Source: Chamaea fasciata
Taxonomy: Eukaryota; Chordata; Aves; Passeriformes; Sylviidae
Length of the DNA: 64,000 bases
Reading direction: 5' to 3'
Assembly (NCBI GenBank): GCA_029207755.1
Contig: JARCOQ010000006.1
Coordinates: 4,194,846-4,258,845 of the forward strand
Under the pieces are notes generated by a model. The model made no database searches. It saw only the letters and a list, made by a program, of their open reading frames with translations, and had not been told where the DNA came from. How positions within the stretch are numbered: the first letter of the stretch is position 1; each line of letters starts with the position of its first letter. The translations under genes were made by a program, and so were the position numbers. Below are positions 53,201-60,650 of the stretch, one piece after another.

Positions 53201-53899
53201 ATAATATGCAGGAATTAAAATATTGAGTTAGTCTTGGGAAGATGTTGTGGGTTTAAGGTGTTCTGTGCTCACACATACATTCTTATTTCAGCTTAGAGTT
53301 TGGAAGAAAGCAGGCAGGCAGCAAGAAGGAGCAAGAAAGAAAGCAGTTGATCCAGAGGCATAAACGTGAACTTAAAGGAGCCATTCGTGAGATTCGGAAA
53401 GATAACCAATACCTGGCCAGAATGCAGCTGTCAGAAATCATGGAGAGGTAACGTAGCCTGTGCTTCAGCCCACTCTGGGGGTTGTTCTGCTGTGTGCTCA
53501 TTTCTTCACTGTGTGCCAAGACTGATAGTAATCATCAACCATACTAAACTTAAATAAAATGGGACAATTTGAGGAAAACCAAACATTTTCAATAGAGATC
53601 ATTTAAAGTGTTTTCAACTTTGTGGTTTTATTTCTCTGGTTTAAGAGGTTGTAAATTGTTTTTTATCTAAATGGTGTGTTGGTGAAATTTAAGAATTGTG
53701 TGGGGCTTTTTATGAATTAATAATTATTCTCTAAGTATACTTACTTTCCCTAATATAATCTTTTTGAAATATAATATATGTTGATTCATTGTTTTACAGG
53801 GATTCAGCCAGAAAAAGAAAAGTGAAAGAGCTTCTTGGTAGCCTTGCTACACAGGAAGGTGAATGGAAAGCAATGAAAAGGAAAAAATGGAAGAATTAA
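31859..53899 (+). CDS. NOP14: NOP14 nucleolar protein (complete, 18 coding exons)
   Basis: NOP14 is a component of the 90S pre-ribosome / SSU processome in the nucleolus. It acts in early pre-rRNA cleavage and 18S rRNA maturation; in yeast it partners with Noc4 and Emg1. Exons: 31859-32056, 34131-34265, 35061-35202, 35775-35920, 36326-36463, 37310-37432, 38543-38674, 39820-40132, 41412-41542, 41746-41831, 43461-43596, 45157-45258, 46040-46193, 50783-50942, 51281-51428, 52277-52395, 53292-53447, 53800-53899. They give 2619 nt, 872 residues plus stop, against about 857 in human. Signature segments are NPFEVKVNRQKFDILGRK, ELTHYGQSLAEIEK, ERIQKCNHPSLAVGNKAKLE and IREIRKDNQYLARMQLSEIM. An acidic low-complexity stretch spans about 339-425 and the C terminus is basic (KRKKWKN). 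The start has G at -3 and +4. All introns are GT-AG. Confidence 0.98.
32057..34130 (+). other. NOP14 intron 1
   Basis: 2.07 kb intron. The first few hundred bases leave the CpG island and keep scattered CpGs. No repeat, exon or RNA gene recognised. Confidence 0.7.
34131..34265 (+). CDS. NOP14: NOP14 coding exon 2
   Basis: Residues 67-111 (RNQTLLKEYKEREKTNVFKD and onward to RRFALERQ). Acceptor TTTCCAG|CG. The donor CAG|GTAAAC is followed within 10 bases by 16 consecutive A. Confidence 0.96.
35061..35202 (+). CDS. NOP14: NOP14 coding exon 3
   Basis: Residues 112-158 plus one base (KKNIYNLNEDEELTHYGQSL and onward to DSDSDTEERGTLS). Highly conserved in NOP14 proteins. Acceptor TTCTTAG|CA, donor AG|GTAAGA. 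Confidence 0.97.
35775..35920 (+). CDS. NOP14: NOP14 coding exon 4
   Basis: Residues 159-207 (ELTAAHFGGGGGLLRKK and onward to KSRKELIEEMIAKSKQEK). It contains the glycine run typical of the family. Acceptor CCCTAG|CT, donor AAG|GTGAGT. Confidence 0.97.
36326..36463 (+). CDS. NOP14: NOP14 coding exon 5
   Basis: Residues 208-253 (RESALELTEKLDKDWKEIQT and onward). Acceptor TTCTAG|CA. The donor AAG|GTGAAG is weaker than its neighbours. Confidence 0.95.
37310..37432 (+). CDS. NOP14: NOP14 coding exon 6
   Basis: Residues 254-294 (PDEYDMIVRELGFEMKAKPS and onward to EEQARLQKLE). Acceptor CTTTAG|CC. The donor GAG|GTATAC is atypical at +5 and +6. Confidence 0.95.
38543..38674 (+). CDS. NOP14: NOP14 coding exon 7
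   Basis: Residues 295-338 (ADRLRRMRGIDEEANKKRPS, then HMSADDLADGFILDKDDRH). Acceptor ACACAG|GC, donor AAG|GTAAGG. A CR1 fragment begins within about 100 bp of the donor. Confidence 0.96.
38675..39819 (+). other. NOP14 intron 7
   Basis: 1.1 kb intron. The first third is a CR1 fragment, listed separately, followed by a T/G-rich low-complexity patch at about 39159-39192. The rest is unassigned. Confidence 0.7.
38745..39135 (-). mobile_element. CR1 LINE fragment, antisense to NOP14
   Basis: Plus-strand landmarks in the reverse-complement order of CR1: AATCCAACCTCCTGCTCAGA, AAGAATGGAGGCTACTTAGA, GGTGGCTTTCTGCTGAAC, CCCCAAACTGGATGCTG. It is diverged with internal deletions, and both ends are approximate. 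No open frame survives. Confidence 0.78.
39820..40132 (+). CDS. NOP14: NOP14 coding exon 8 (acidic low-complexity domain)
   Basis: Residues 339-442. The largest exon (313 bp), dominated by GAA/GAG codons and encoding a long Glu/Asp/Ser-rich stretch. It ends in the conserved SELPYTFA. This exon appears to account for most of the extra length over human NOP14. Acceptor GGACAG|GA, donor AG|GTAAGC. Confidence 0.96.
41412..41542 (+). CDS. NOP14: NOP14 coding exon 9
   Basis: Residues 443-486 (PESYETFKSLLAGRTVEEQL and onward to KCNHPSLAVGNKAKLE). Start of the conserved helical C-terminal half. Acceptor TTCTAG|TT, donor GAA|GTATGT. Confidence 0.97.
41746..41831 (+). CDS. NOP14: NOP14 coding exon 10
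   Basis: Residues 487-514 plus two bases (KLFGFLLEYIGELATLDLPE, then LRTIDKLV). Separated from exon 9 by an intron of only 203 bp. Acceptor TTGCAG|AA, donor CT|GTAAGT. Confidence 0.96.
42032..42091. repeat. Imperfect two-copy tandem duplication, about 30 bp unit
   Basis: The block TGTATTTTTTGATATGCTTT...GTGGGTAA is followed directly by a second copy, TGTATTTTTTGATGCTTTTT...GTGGGTAA. The copies differ by a small deletion and a T-run change, consistent with replication slippage. Confidence 0.85.
42545..42650 (+). mobile_element. CR1 3'-end remnant, sense orientation
   Basis: GAGCAACCTGATAGGTTTTG, then GAGCAGGGGGCTGCATCAGA and AAAGGTCCCTTCCAAAC follow the order of the avian CR1 3' end. About 105 bp and diverged. 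No terminal repeats remain. Confidence 0.65.
43461..43596 (+). CDS. NOP14: NOP14 coding exon 11
   Basis: Residues 515-560 (PLYNLCQMFPEAASDSIKFI and onward to KGRATYPRLDT). Acceptor TAATAG|GC. The donor ACG|GTAACA is weak, but the frame joins exactly to LIYLKIV in exon 12, matching the human protein. Confidence 0.93.
43597..46039 (+). other. NOP14 introns 11-12
   Basis: Introns at 43597-45156 and 45259-46039. A poly(A) tract with a CCAACCAACC tail lies at about 44037-44070. No repeat family or exon recognised. Read-through from exon 11 stays open to 43716. Confidence 0.65.
45157..45258 (+). CDS. NOP14: NOP14 coding exon 12
   Basis: Residues 561-594 (LIYLKIVSLLFPTSDFWHPV, then VTPAFMYMSQLLTK). 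102 bp, phase 0. Acceptor AATCAG|CT, donor AAG|GTATGT. Confidence 0.96.
46040..46193 (+). CDS. NOP14: NOP14 coding exon 13
   Basis: Residues 595-645 plus one base (CRITTLQDVIKGLFICCLFL and onward to RRFVPELINFLLGVL). Acceptor TTTTAG|TG, donor G|GTGAGT. The longest NOP14 intron (4.6 kb) follows. Confidence 0.96.
47218..47284. repeat. TTTTC/poly(T) low-complexity tract
   Basis: About 67 bases made only of T and C, starting with four TTTTC-like units and passing into long T runs. Simple-sequence expansion; likely length-variable. Confidence 0.9.
49012..50620 (-). mobile_element. CR1 LINE, 5'-truncated about 1.6 kb copy with dead ORF2 remnant
   Basis: Reverse complement of an avian CR1. The plus-strand edge reads AGAATGGTTTGAGTTGAAAG then GGACCTCAAAGACC, CCATGGGCAGGGACACCTTC and CACTAGACCA. 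It continues through the 3' UTR into the reverse-transcriptase region. On the minus strand the stretch 50251-49931 stays open for 106 codons and contains the RT-like LYKAFETLLCNILVSQLE, but other parts carry stops and frameshifts, so the element is inactive. It is antisense to NOP14 and ends about 150 bp before exon 14. Confidence 0.92.
50783..50942 (+). CDS. NOP14: NOP14 coding exon 14
   Basis: Residues 646-699 (TVVHPFTPVGKNLELLLVCD and onward). The segment from about 665 to 695 is less conserved in the family. The acceptor TTTTTTTAG|GT lies about 150 bp past the edge of a 1.6 kb CR1. Donor AG|GTATGT. Confidence 0.94.
51281..51428 (+). CDS. NOP14: NOP14 coding exon 15
   Basis: Residues 699-748 (LSCLALCFDLIKKCAALYES and onward to EYPEKMQ). 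Acceptor CAACAG|GT, donor CAG|GTATGT. Confidence 0.96.
52277..52395 (+). CDS. NOP14: NOP14 coding exon 16
   Basis: Residues 749-787 plus two bases (EWYHSALKELEDKVKHYTPL, then ICEKKKPVPLKQYTPKIVK). Acceptor TTTCAG|GA, donor GT|GTAAGT. Confidence 0.96.
53292..53447 (+). CDS. NOP14: NOP14 coding exon 17
   Basis: Residues 788-840 (LEFGRKQAGSKKEQERKQLI and onward to IREIRKDNQYLARMQLSEIM). The most conserved C-terminal block. Acceptor TTTCAG|CT; donor AG|GTAACG, which is weak. Confidence 0.96.
53800..53899 (+). CDS. NOP14: NOP14 terminal coding exon 18 with TAA stop
   Basis: Residues 841-872 and stop (DSARKRKVKELLGSLATQEG, then EWKAMKRKKWKN). The basic C-terminal tail is typical of the family. 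Acceptor TTACAG|GG. Confidence 0.97.
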
Positions 53900-54074
53900 T
53901 TGGGACCTATCTACATCAGGAAGCTTACTGCCATATAAAACACAGCAGTCATAGATTTTGAACAGATGTTAATTGTATTTTTTGGATGCATTCCTTTTGA
54001 GGAGACAACATCATTGGATTTGTTTGAAAAACTGAACCTGCTTATTAGAAAAATCCACAACTTTTCATAAGGAA

Positions 54075-54080
54075 AATAAA
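54075..54080 (+). terminator. NOP14: NOP14 polyadenylation signal AATAAA
   Basis: Canonical AATAAA 176 bp past the NOP14 stop codon. A T/G-rich downstream element (TTCTGTTTTGTTTTGAG) starts near 54103. This implies a short 3' UTR of about 200 nt. Confidence 0.85.
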
Positions 54081-54239
54081 AACAACACTTTTGTACATGG
54101 CATGCTTCTGTTTTGTTTTGAGAACATATGGATGAATAATCAGAATTCTGAGTCTAAAACCTGATCACACACACCTGACTTCAACTACACACACACACAG
54201 ACAAATTCTATGTCAGAAACCTGTTACTTCAGGATAGTG

Positions 54240-55045
54240 ACAGGTCACTCGTGAGGTTCCATTTCAGGGCCAGTTCTCTTCAACAGCTCCATCAACAACT
54301 TGCACATGGGACTCGAAGCTACGCTGAGTAGTTTTGCTGAAGACACTGAGTTGAAAGGAGCTGCTGACACCCTCAGAGGCAGAGAGGCCATGCACAGAGA
54401 CTGACGTTCACCAACCACGTGAATTTCAACAAGGGCAAGTGCTGGATTCTGCACCTGGGGTGGGGCAGCCCTGGATGTAGGCACAGACTGGGGCATGAGG
54501 GGCTGGGGAGCAGTGCCAGGGAAAGGGACCTGGGGGTCCTAGTGGATGGAAAGTTGAATATGAGCCAGCAGTGCCCTGGCAGCCATGGGGGGACATCGCT
54601 GTCCTGGGGACATTGGACACAGCATTGACTGCTCTGCTCTGAGCTGGGGCAGCCTCCCCTCAACTGCAGGATATAAAAGCTACAAGAGAGTGCCCAAAGG
54701 TGGTGAAGGGCCTTGAGAGGAAGTTGCGCGAGTAGTGGCTGAGGGCACCTAGTCTGTTCAGCCTGGAGAAGAGAAAAAGGAGAGACGCCCCATTGCAGTT
54801 AGAACTTCCTTGTGAGGGGAAGGGGAGGGGCAGACACATCTCTCCTCTCTGGTGACCGTGGCAGGACTCAGGGAATGGCCTGAAGTTGTGTCAGGGGTAG
54901 TTTGGTTTGGATATTAGGAAAAGGTTCATCTGAAACATCTCCCCTAAGAAGTGGTCACAGCACCAAGCCTGTCAAGAGTTCAAGAAACTCTCAGGCACCT
55001 GGTGTCATTCTTGGGGATGGTCCTGGTAGGACATTCTGATCTTTT
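54240..55045 (+). mobile_element. CR1 LINE 3' half, sense orientation (degraded ORF2 plus 3' end)
   Basis: Forward CR1 with landmarks TTCAGGGCCAGTTCTCTTCA, TTTTGCTGAAGACACTGAGT, GGGACCTGGGGGTCCTAGTG, GTCTGTTCAGCCTGGAGAAG and TTCTTGGGGATGGTCCTGGT. It covers the end of the reverse-transcriptase region to the 3' UTR, with internal deletions and stops. It starts 160 bp past the NOP14 poly(A) signal. Confidence 0.9.
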
Positions 55046-55889
55046 TTTAACATTGAACAGTTGCAGGCAGCTCTCATAATGCTAGTATAATTTAAACAGT
55101 GACATTTTAACTACTCTGTAGCATCAGGACATGCTAAATTGTGTATTGAGTAATGGAATCAAGTAGAAGTCCTTTGTTAAAGCTGTACATCCGTTCATCT
55201 TTTCAGTACGTTTGGAATTGAGCACAGCTCTGATTCTTAATAATCTAGGGTGATTAATGAGAATTCCTCAGTGTGTTCGAAACTGTCTGACTTAAGGGAA
55301 CAGTGATATCCTCAACTTTCTTCCACATAATTTATCACGTATGTCTAATCACTGATAACTGCCCAGCATGACTTTGAAAAACATCTGCTCTTCAAACAGA
55401 GCCAATAAATACTTTTAACTTTCTTTTTATACTGTATTTGCAAAGAAACGTTGCAATGGGACAAAGACCATCACAGTTACTGATGGGTGCTAATGTGAGC
55501 TGGGTTCACTGCTGAGGTATTCACTTAATATTTGGTAAATTCAGTGAGAGTTGTTCATTTAACAAAACTAATGTTTACATGGAAAACTGTTAGGAAAATA
55601 AGATTCCCTCTTACATAAACATTTCAATTTCAATCTGAAAGACAAACTCTAAAATATGAGGTGTATTAAGAATGAACTAATGGCCATGGTTCTTTACAAA
55701 AACCTCCAACGGTCCCTCTGTTTTCAAATACTGTTCCTAGATCTGATCTGTCTTTTGGCCAATAGGTAACTGAGACAGCATTATGCTCTTCCTACTGTTC
55801 ATGAAGAAAAACTTACACACTGTCAGTTCATCTGATTTAACAGTTAGGCTTGGTTGCTTTGGACTGGCTTAGAATGTTTCCTTTGTTCT

Positions 55890-56010
55890 GTTTTCTGGGG
55901 TTTTTGGTTTGGTGTTTGCTTTTTGGGTTTGTTTTTTTTTTTTTTTTTGGGATGTGGGTATTTTTGGTTGGGTTTTCTTTTGTTGGTGGTTGGTTTGAGG
56001 TTTTTTTCTC
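55890..56010. repeat. G/T-rich low-complexity tract
   Basis: About 120 bases almost free of A and poor in C, with GGTTT-like units and a T18 run at about 55932-55949. Simple sequence without a recognisable parent element. Confidence 0.8.
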
Positions 56011-56188
56011 AAATTAAACTTGTAATGGAAGCAGGACTAAAACTAGGAAGGGGTGAGTTGAGAAACAGCCTTTACAGTTGGGCTCTAATGATAAAACTGT
56101 CTTTGTTAGGCATGTCTTGTTTTTTGAAAAAGAAAAGCACTTTATTGAAGGAAAAGGCTTTTATTAACTGTCAGTTAATGACTAGTTA

Positions 56189-56225
56189 ATTACTTGCATT
56201 ACTAGTGATTAGTAATGCAAGTAAT
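56189..56225. repeat. Perfect inverted repeat, 16-bp arms, 5-bp loop
   Basis: Left arm ATTACTTGCATTACTA (56189-56204), spacer GTGAT, right arm TAGTAATGCAAGTAAT (56210-56225). The arms are exact reverse complements. AT-rich stem; cause unknown. Confidence 0.95.
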
Positions 56226-57402
56226 ATGTGATTATCAGCTTTTTTTGGTTTGCAAAAGCACTTGTATTAAGTGTTAAAATAGGCTAGATGCGAAGTATAT
56301 ATGGGGAAGATACTTGTGTCATGCAAAAATGAGTAAGATTCCTATGTTTGAAATCCATTCACACTTCTAAAAGATAAATTTTCAGTTAGCTTTGCTGATT
56401 TTGGAAAAGTTACCTTCTGAAACCTCAAAGGAATCTCAGAAGATTAGTGTACCTCCTGTTTTATTTTCATTTGGCACAGTATGATTTTTTTTCTTTAAAA
56501 CAAAATCTTTTAAAGTCAAGAACTTGTGAGTGAAGTAATGAGGAAGGAGCCAACTTCGTATTTTATGGTATAAATCTGTACTTTCAGTTTGGAGTTTTTA
56601 GCTACAGTTTATACAGCACAAGTAAACTGTTAAAAAGTATTATTATTTATTTATCTGACTTTAGCAGTAGCTTCAGAGGTTTCGTCCAGCAGAGTATGAG
56701 AAACACAGAGAGGCTGGCAGAGGCACTTTGATCCTGATTTTTGATACTCCTTGCAGCTGCTTTTTGTTCTTCAGTAAGGGAGGTAAAGAAAGAGGGTAGA
56801 GACACAATGATAATGTGTCTGGGACAGGACATTTTCTGGGACAAGAGAATGAACAGGAATACCTTGTGATGCTGATGAACAAAAATGAAGGATGAGGAAA
56901 CCTCAGCTGATAGATTTACTCAACTATTTTTGAATGTCAGACTGAAAGTAGTTCTGTTTGCAATCTTGTTGAATGAGAATCACTGTATGCGCTTTTACAA
57001 ATTATATTGTCAATGTTTAAAGTCAGATTTAATGTTGCAAACCTGGGACGAACTGTGATGCTTAACACACAGTATTTTACATGAGTAGGAAAGCAAGACT
57101 ATGTTGTAGTAGCTGGGCAGTGTTGCTGCTCTGATGCGATAGGAAGGTCTGGTCATTTGGACTACAAAGGGCTTGAACTTGCTTGACTGCTGGCAGACCC
57201 TTTCTCATAGAGCTTCTTGAACACCATCACACTTACCAGGCACTGTCTTGTTTCTCTGTTTCTTTTAACCCAGGACTTGTCATAACAGGCCTTTTGACAC
57301 ATAAATTATCAATTGTAAATCTGTATTTAATTAGCTAAAAAAAGAAACTATTCCGTGTAGGAGATGTGCTGTACAGACTGAGCAATATGCCAGGCCTCTA
57401 GG

Positions 57403-57790
57403 CTGTGGCACTGAGGCCTGTGGGGTTGTGGCGCAGATAGAAATTAGTGCCAAGTGTGTGTCGCATTAGAAATTTTCACTTAAGGTGTTAGCAGGGGTCA
57501 AAGGGTTTCATAGTAGTTAACAAGGATAGTAATTGGTGTGGACATAGTAGCTGCCTTAAACAGTTTATTAAACAATGAGTGTTTGCATTCTTCCCTGTGC
57601 CATGTACCAATGAGAATGTATCTGTAAGTGTAAACTATCTAGAGTGTATAAAACCTGCCATCTTACACAGAATAAAGGAGAAAGGTAGCAGTAATCATAT
57701 TGATCGGACCTGCGTTTGCTCTGCCGACTTCATTATTTCGGGCTTCCCCTGCGATTTCGATTCTGTAACTAGAATCAAGTCATCACACAC
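57403..57790 (+). mobile_element. Probable solo LTR of an endogenous retrovirus (family unassigned)
   Basis: Promoter-like order: GTGTATAAAACC (TATA-like, about 57644), AATAAAG about 20 bp later (57671), then a CpG-rich stretch ATCGGACCTGCG...GCCGAC...TTCGGGC...GCGATTTCGATT (57702-57762), unlike the CpG-poor surroundings. This is the usual U3-R-U5 order of a short LTR. I could not fix TG...CA ends or a target-site duplication, so both boundaries are guesses, and no retroviral genes flank it. Confidence 0.45.
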
Positions 57791-59224
57791 AAAAAAAGGA
57801 AAATTACCATTTTGCCTTTAGTTTTAGGTAGCTTATCTGTCATCATCAGCTGTCCCAGAGAATAGCTACCTTGAATGTGAATATTGTAAAGAATAGGGTG
57901 AGAACAAAACTGTTCAGCTACAAACTGCATAAATTACCTTTCCTTATGACAGCATGCAAAGTGTCCTCGGGAGTTTGGTCTCTTGGTTGTCAGTTGGAAG
58001 CTGGTAAGCAGTTTGGTATTCTCAGTTGCGCCTTGCAGAAGTTACCATCTGCCATGGTGTGTCCCTGCTCTGTGTGAGGCTTCCCCTGTGACCACCAGCT
58101 TTCTGCGGGGTGGAGCTCAACAGCGGCCCTTGGGCTGCTAGGCTGAGGCTGCTGTCAGCCACAGGAACAGGTGGGACTTCTTTCCTCTTCATGGCCCTTC
58201 TAGGCATTTGCAAAAGTCAAACAGTAGCTCTGAGAACGCTTGGCAGCTTTATCATCACTCTGAGACTGTGAGGTGTTACATATTCAGGGAGTCAAAAGCA
58301 TTCTAGGAAGGTGCTCCTTGTGGTCTTCCAGGTGTGTTTCCTAAGCTAAACAGGTGTATTTCAGACCTAAATATATTGGCTATGCAGTCTTGCTTAGTTT
58401 AAAAGACTAGTTTTTGTAAGGATTTGGTTTGGGGGAAGATTGGGGTTGGTTTATTTTTTTTCTTCTTCAGTAAATTAGGTCTGGAAATCTTTATTAAAAA
58501 GATAAAAAATCTATTAAAATTAGGTCTAAAATCTTTCATGCAGTCTGAACATTGTCTGAGTCTAAAAAATTAGGAAGATGCTGTATGACATTAAATCCTT
58601 TAAAATACTGACTTCAGGGCTAACATTTCTTTTTAGCTATAGAGCAGGGAAGTAGATGCCAGAGTAGATGAGGCATTACTTCTGTAAAAAAACCAAGACT
58701 GATATAAGAAAAAGGGCAGTGTTAATAAATGTAGTCTAGGAACCAAATTTAAGTTATTATTCATCAGATGTGCAAGATTTTAGACTGGAAAGGAGTGGGT
58801 AATGACCTATCTAATTCTAGAAACAGTGTAATGTGTTTACATGCAGGACTGTATGACATGGTTGACTGCAGTGACACAACTGGGCTCAGTGATCTGCAAA
58901 GGCTTTAGGCCAGTAGATTTAATAACAGGAAGAGCTGGGTTTTTTTGGCGTCTCAATGGGTTTTGTTTTTTTTTAATGCATCTGAATTCAGATGGTGCCT
59001 GATCAGTTATATACTATATATATATTTTTTCCCCGTATATTAAAGGATTGTTAATACTTAGTTCAGAGCACCTAAAAAAAGAAGTTTGCCTTGGAATGGG
59101 CTGCAATTGTTGTGCAGTCATTCAGGTTTCAGGCTGTGTTCTGGATCTACCATATTTCTCACACCGAACTAAGTACATAAAATTCTCAGGTATACATGAG
59201 AGTAGCAGCTCACTATTTGAGTTA

Positions 59225-59255
59225 GCCAGTTAGATAACTATTTGATCTAACTGGC
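59225..59255. repeat. Stem-loop, 11-bp perfect arms
   Basis: GCCAGTTAGAT (59225-59235), 9-base loop, ATCTAACTGGC (59245-59255). Intergenic, about 0.5 kb before the MFSD10 CpG island. No runs of T follow it. Confidence 0.9.
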
Positions 59256-59767
59256 ATGTTAATCCTGATGTTATGTTTACATAAGCTCCTCCAGGTCTAA
59301 TCGGCTGGCAATCCATGAGCGAGATGTCACTGAGTAGAAGGTCTTGTGTCCAAGTGCTGATAACTACATCCACCCCAAACTGCATTGCCTTCGAGGGAAT
59401 CAGAACCTTTTTAACACCTGTATTTATTTGCTTTATACACTTTGCTGGCAGATTCTTAGCTGTTTAAGACTGTCGTGATGGATCTGCCTAAGTCCACTTG
59501 TAACCACATCCTCCCTTTTTAATTAGGCAGTTGGACACCAGACACGCCTGGATAAGGGAACAGTGCTCGGTGGCGCTTACAATACCACAGCTGTTCATGT
59601 TCTCCGAGCTAAAAAACTTCGTGTTGAGCGAGAAGTTTGGTTCGGGAACGGGACTTACATCTTTTGCAACTACCTTTTTCTCTTTGTCCGACAGCCCTTA
59701 TCAAAGCCGCAGCTAACTGCTGCTGTAGCAACAAACGAAACATCGCTCTCCTCTTGGAACGAGTGTT

Positions 59768-60650
59768 TCAAGACTCGTGTTTCAGGGCGAAGGAGGGGCT
59801 GCGGTGCGAGGTACGCGGTTCGTTCCCGAGGCCGCGGCGCTGCGCTGGGTGCGGGCTCCAGCCCCGCCGCGCTCGGCGGAGCCGCTCGGGCGGGCCGGGT
59901 CCGTCCTCCCGCCGGGCGCGGGCCGGGAGCGGCTCCCTCCCCGCCGGAACAGGAAGGCGGCCGGGGCGCCGCGGAGGGCCGGGGAGGAGCCGCCGCCCGC
60001 AGCATCCCCGGGGAGGCTCTTGGCAGGCGGGGGCCGCCCGCACACCCCGGAGCAGCGGTAGGTTACCGGGGCGGGGGCGGATGGGCGGCGGGAGCGGCGG
60101 GGCAGGGCCGGGCGCGGCTCCCCCGGCGGCTGCGGGTCCCCGGGAGCCTGGCGGGGGGGACCCGCGTCCTCCGCCTCATCGCTGCCGGGCCGCCCCTTCC
60201 CTGCCCTGGGGACCCGCGGCCGAGCGCCCGCCCTGACCTGAGCCAGGGCTGTGGGAGGGAGGCTGAGGAGCCCTCCCGGCGCTGAGCAGGTAAAGCCGCG
60301 CCCGGGAGATTTTACCGGGGGGAGAAGGTGAGGTAAGAAAACCCCAGAAGGGTGAAAATCTGGCTGCTGGCAGATAACAAACCTCAGTTCGTGCCTTAGG
60401 ACACGGCCAGCTTTGGTGCTGATCCCTTCCTGGGAACCGCGGCATCCAGCCCCGGCCCTGCGGACGGAGGACGGGGGCAGAAGCGACGAGACACAAGGCG
60501 GGGAATCCCGAGGGAAGGGCTGGGAAGAGCCGGGCAGAGCCAGCGAGTGTGAGGGACTCACCTGTGTGCGGGAACAACTTGGCCAGACTGAGAGCCCTCC
60601 CTGTCCCGGCGCGCCTCACGCAAGGCAGATGTCGCCGGGGAGGTGAAGTG
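59768..60650 (+). promoter_or_regulatory. MFSD10: CpG island: MFSD10 promoter and probable 5'-UTR exon
   Basis: GC- and CpG-dense block 1.9-2.7 kb before the MFSD10 start codon. The coding exon has a splice acceptor (TTTTAG|AAG at 62475/62476) only 18 bp before the ATG, so a non-coding first exon must lie upstream. Two plausible donors are visible: CAGCG|GTAGGT after 60057 and GAGCAG|GTAAAG after 60289. I cannot choose between them. No TATA box seen. Confidence 0.75.

Larger units (their letters stand above)
50943..53799 (+). other. NOP14 introns 14-17
   Basis: Introns at 50943-51280, 51429-52276, 52396-53291 and 53448-53799. AT-rich with no recognisable repeat family, RNA gene or cryptic exon. 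Confidence 0.7.
54101..59767. other. NOP14-MFSD10 intergenic region
   Basis: 5.7 kb between the NOP14 poly(A) site and the MFSD10 CpG island. It contains an (AC)n run near 54188-54200, the forward CR1, a G/T-rich tract at about 55890-56010, a perfect hairpin at 56189-56225, a probable LTR at about 57403-57790 and a small stem-loop at 59225-59255. No gene found. Confidence 0.7.

Noticed and set aside
54373..54663. Open frames of 60-96 codons on both strands near 54.5 kb
   Set aside because: They are pieces and shadows of the degraded forward CR1, not an independent gene.
59563..60619. Several overlapping open frames of 94-259 codons on both strands near 60 kb
   Set aside because: All lie in the MFSD10 CpG island and are Ala/Arg/Pro/Gly-rich; overlapping frames on both strands are a base-composition effect. 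None resembles the MFSD10 N terminus.
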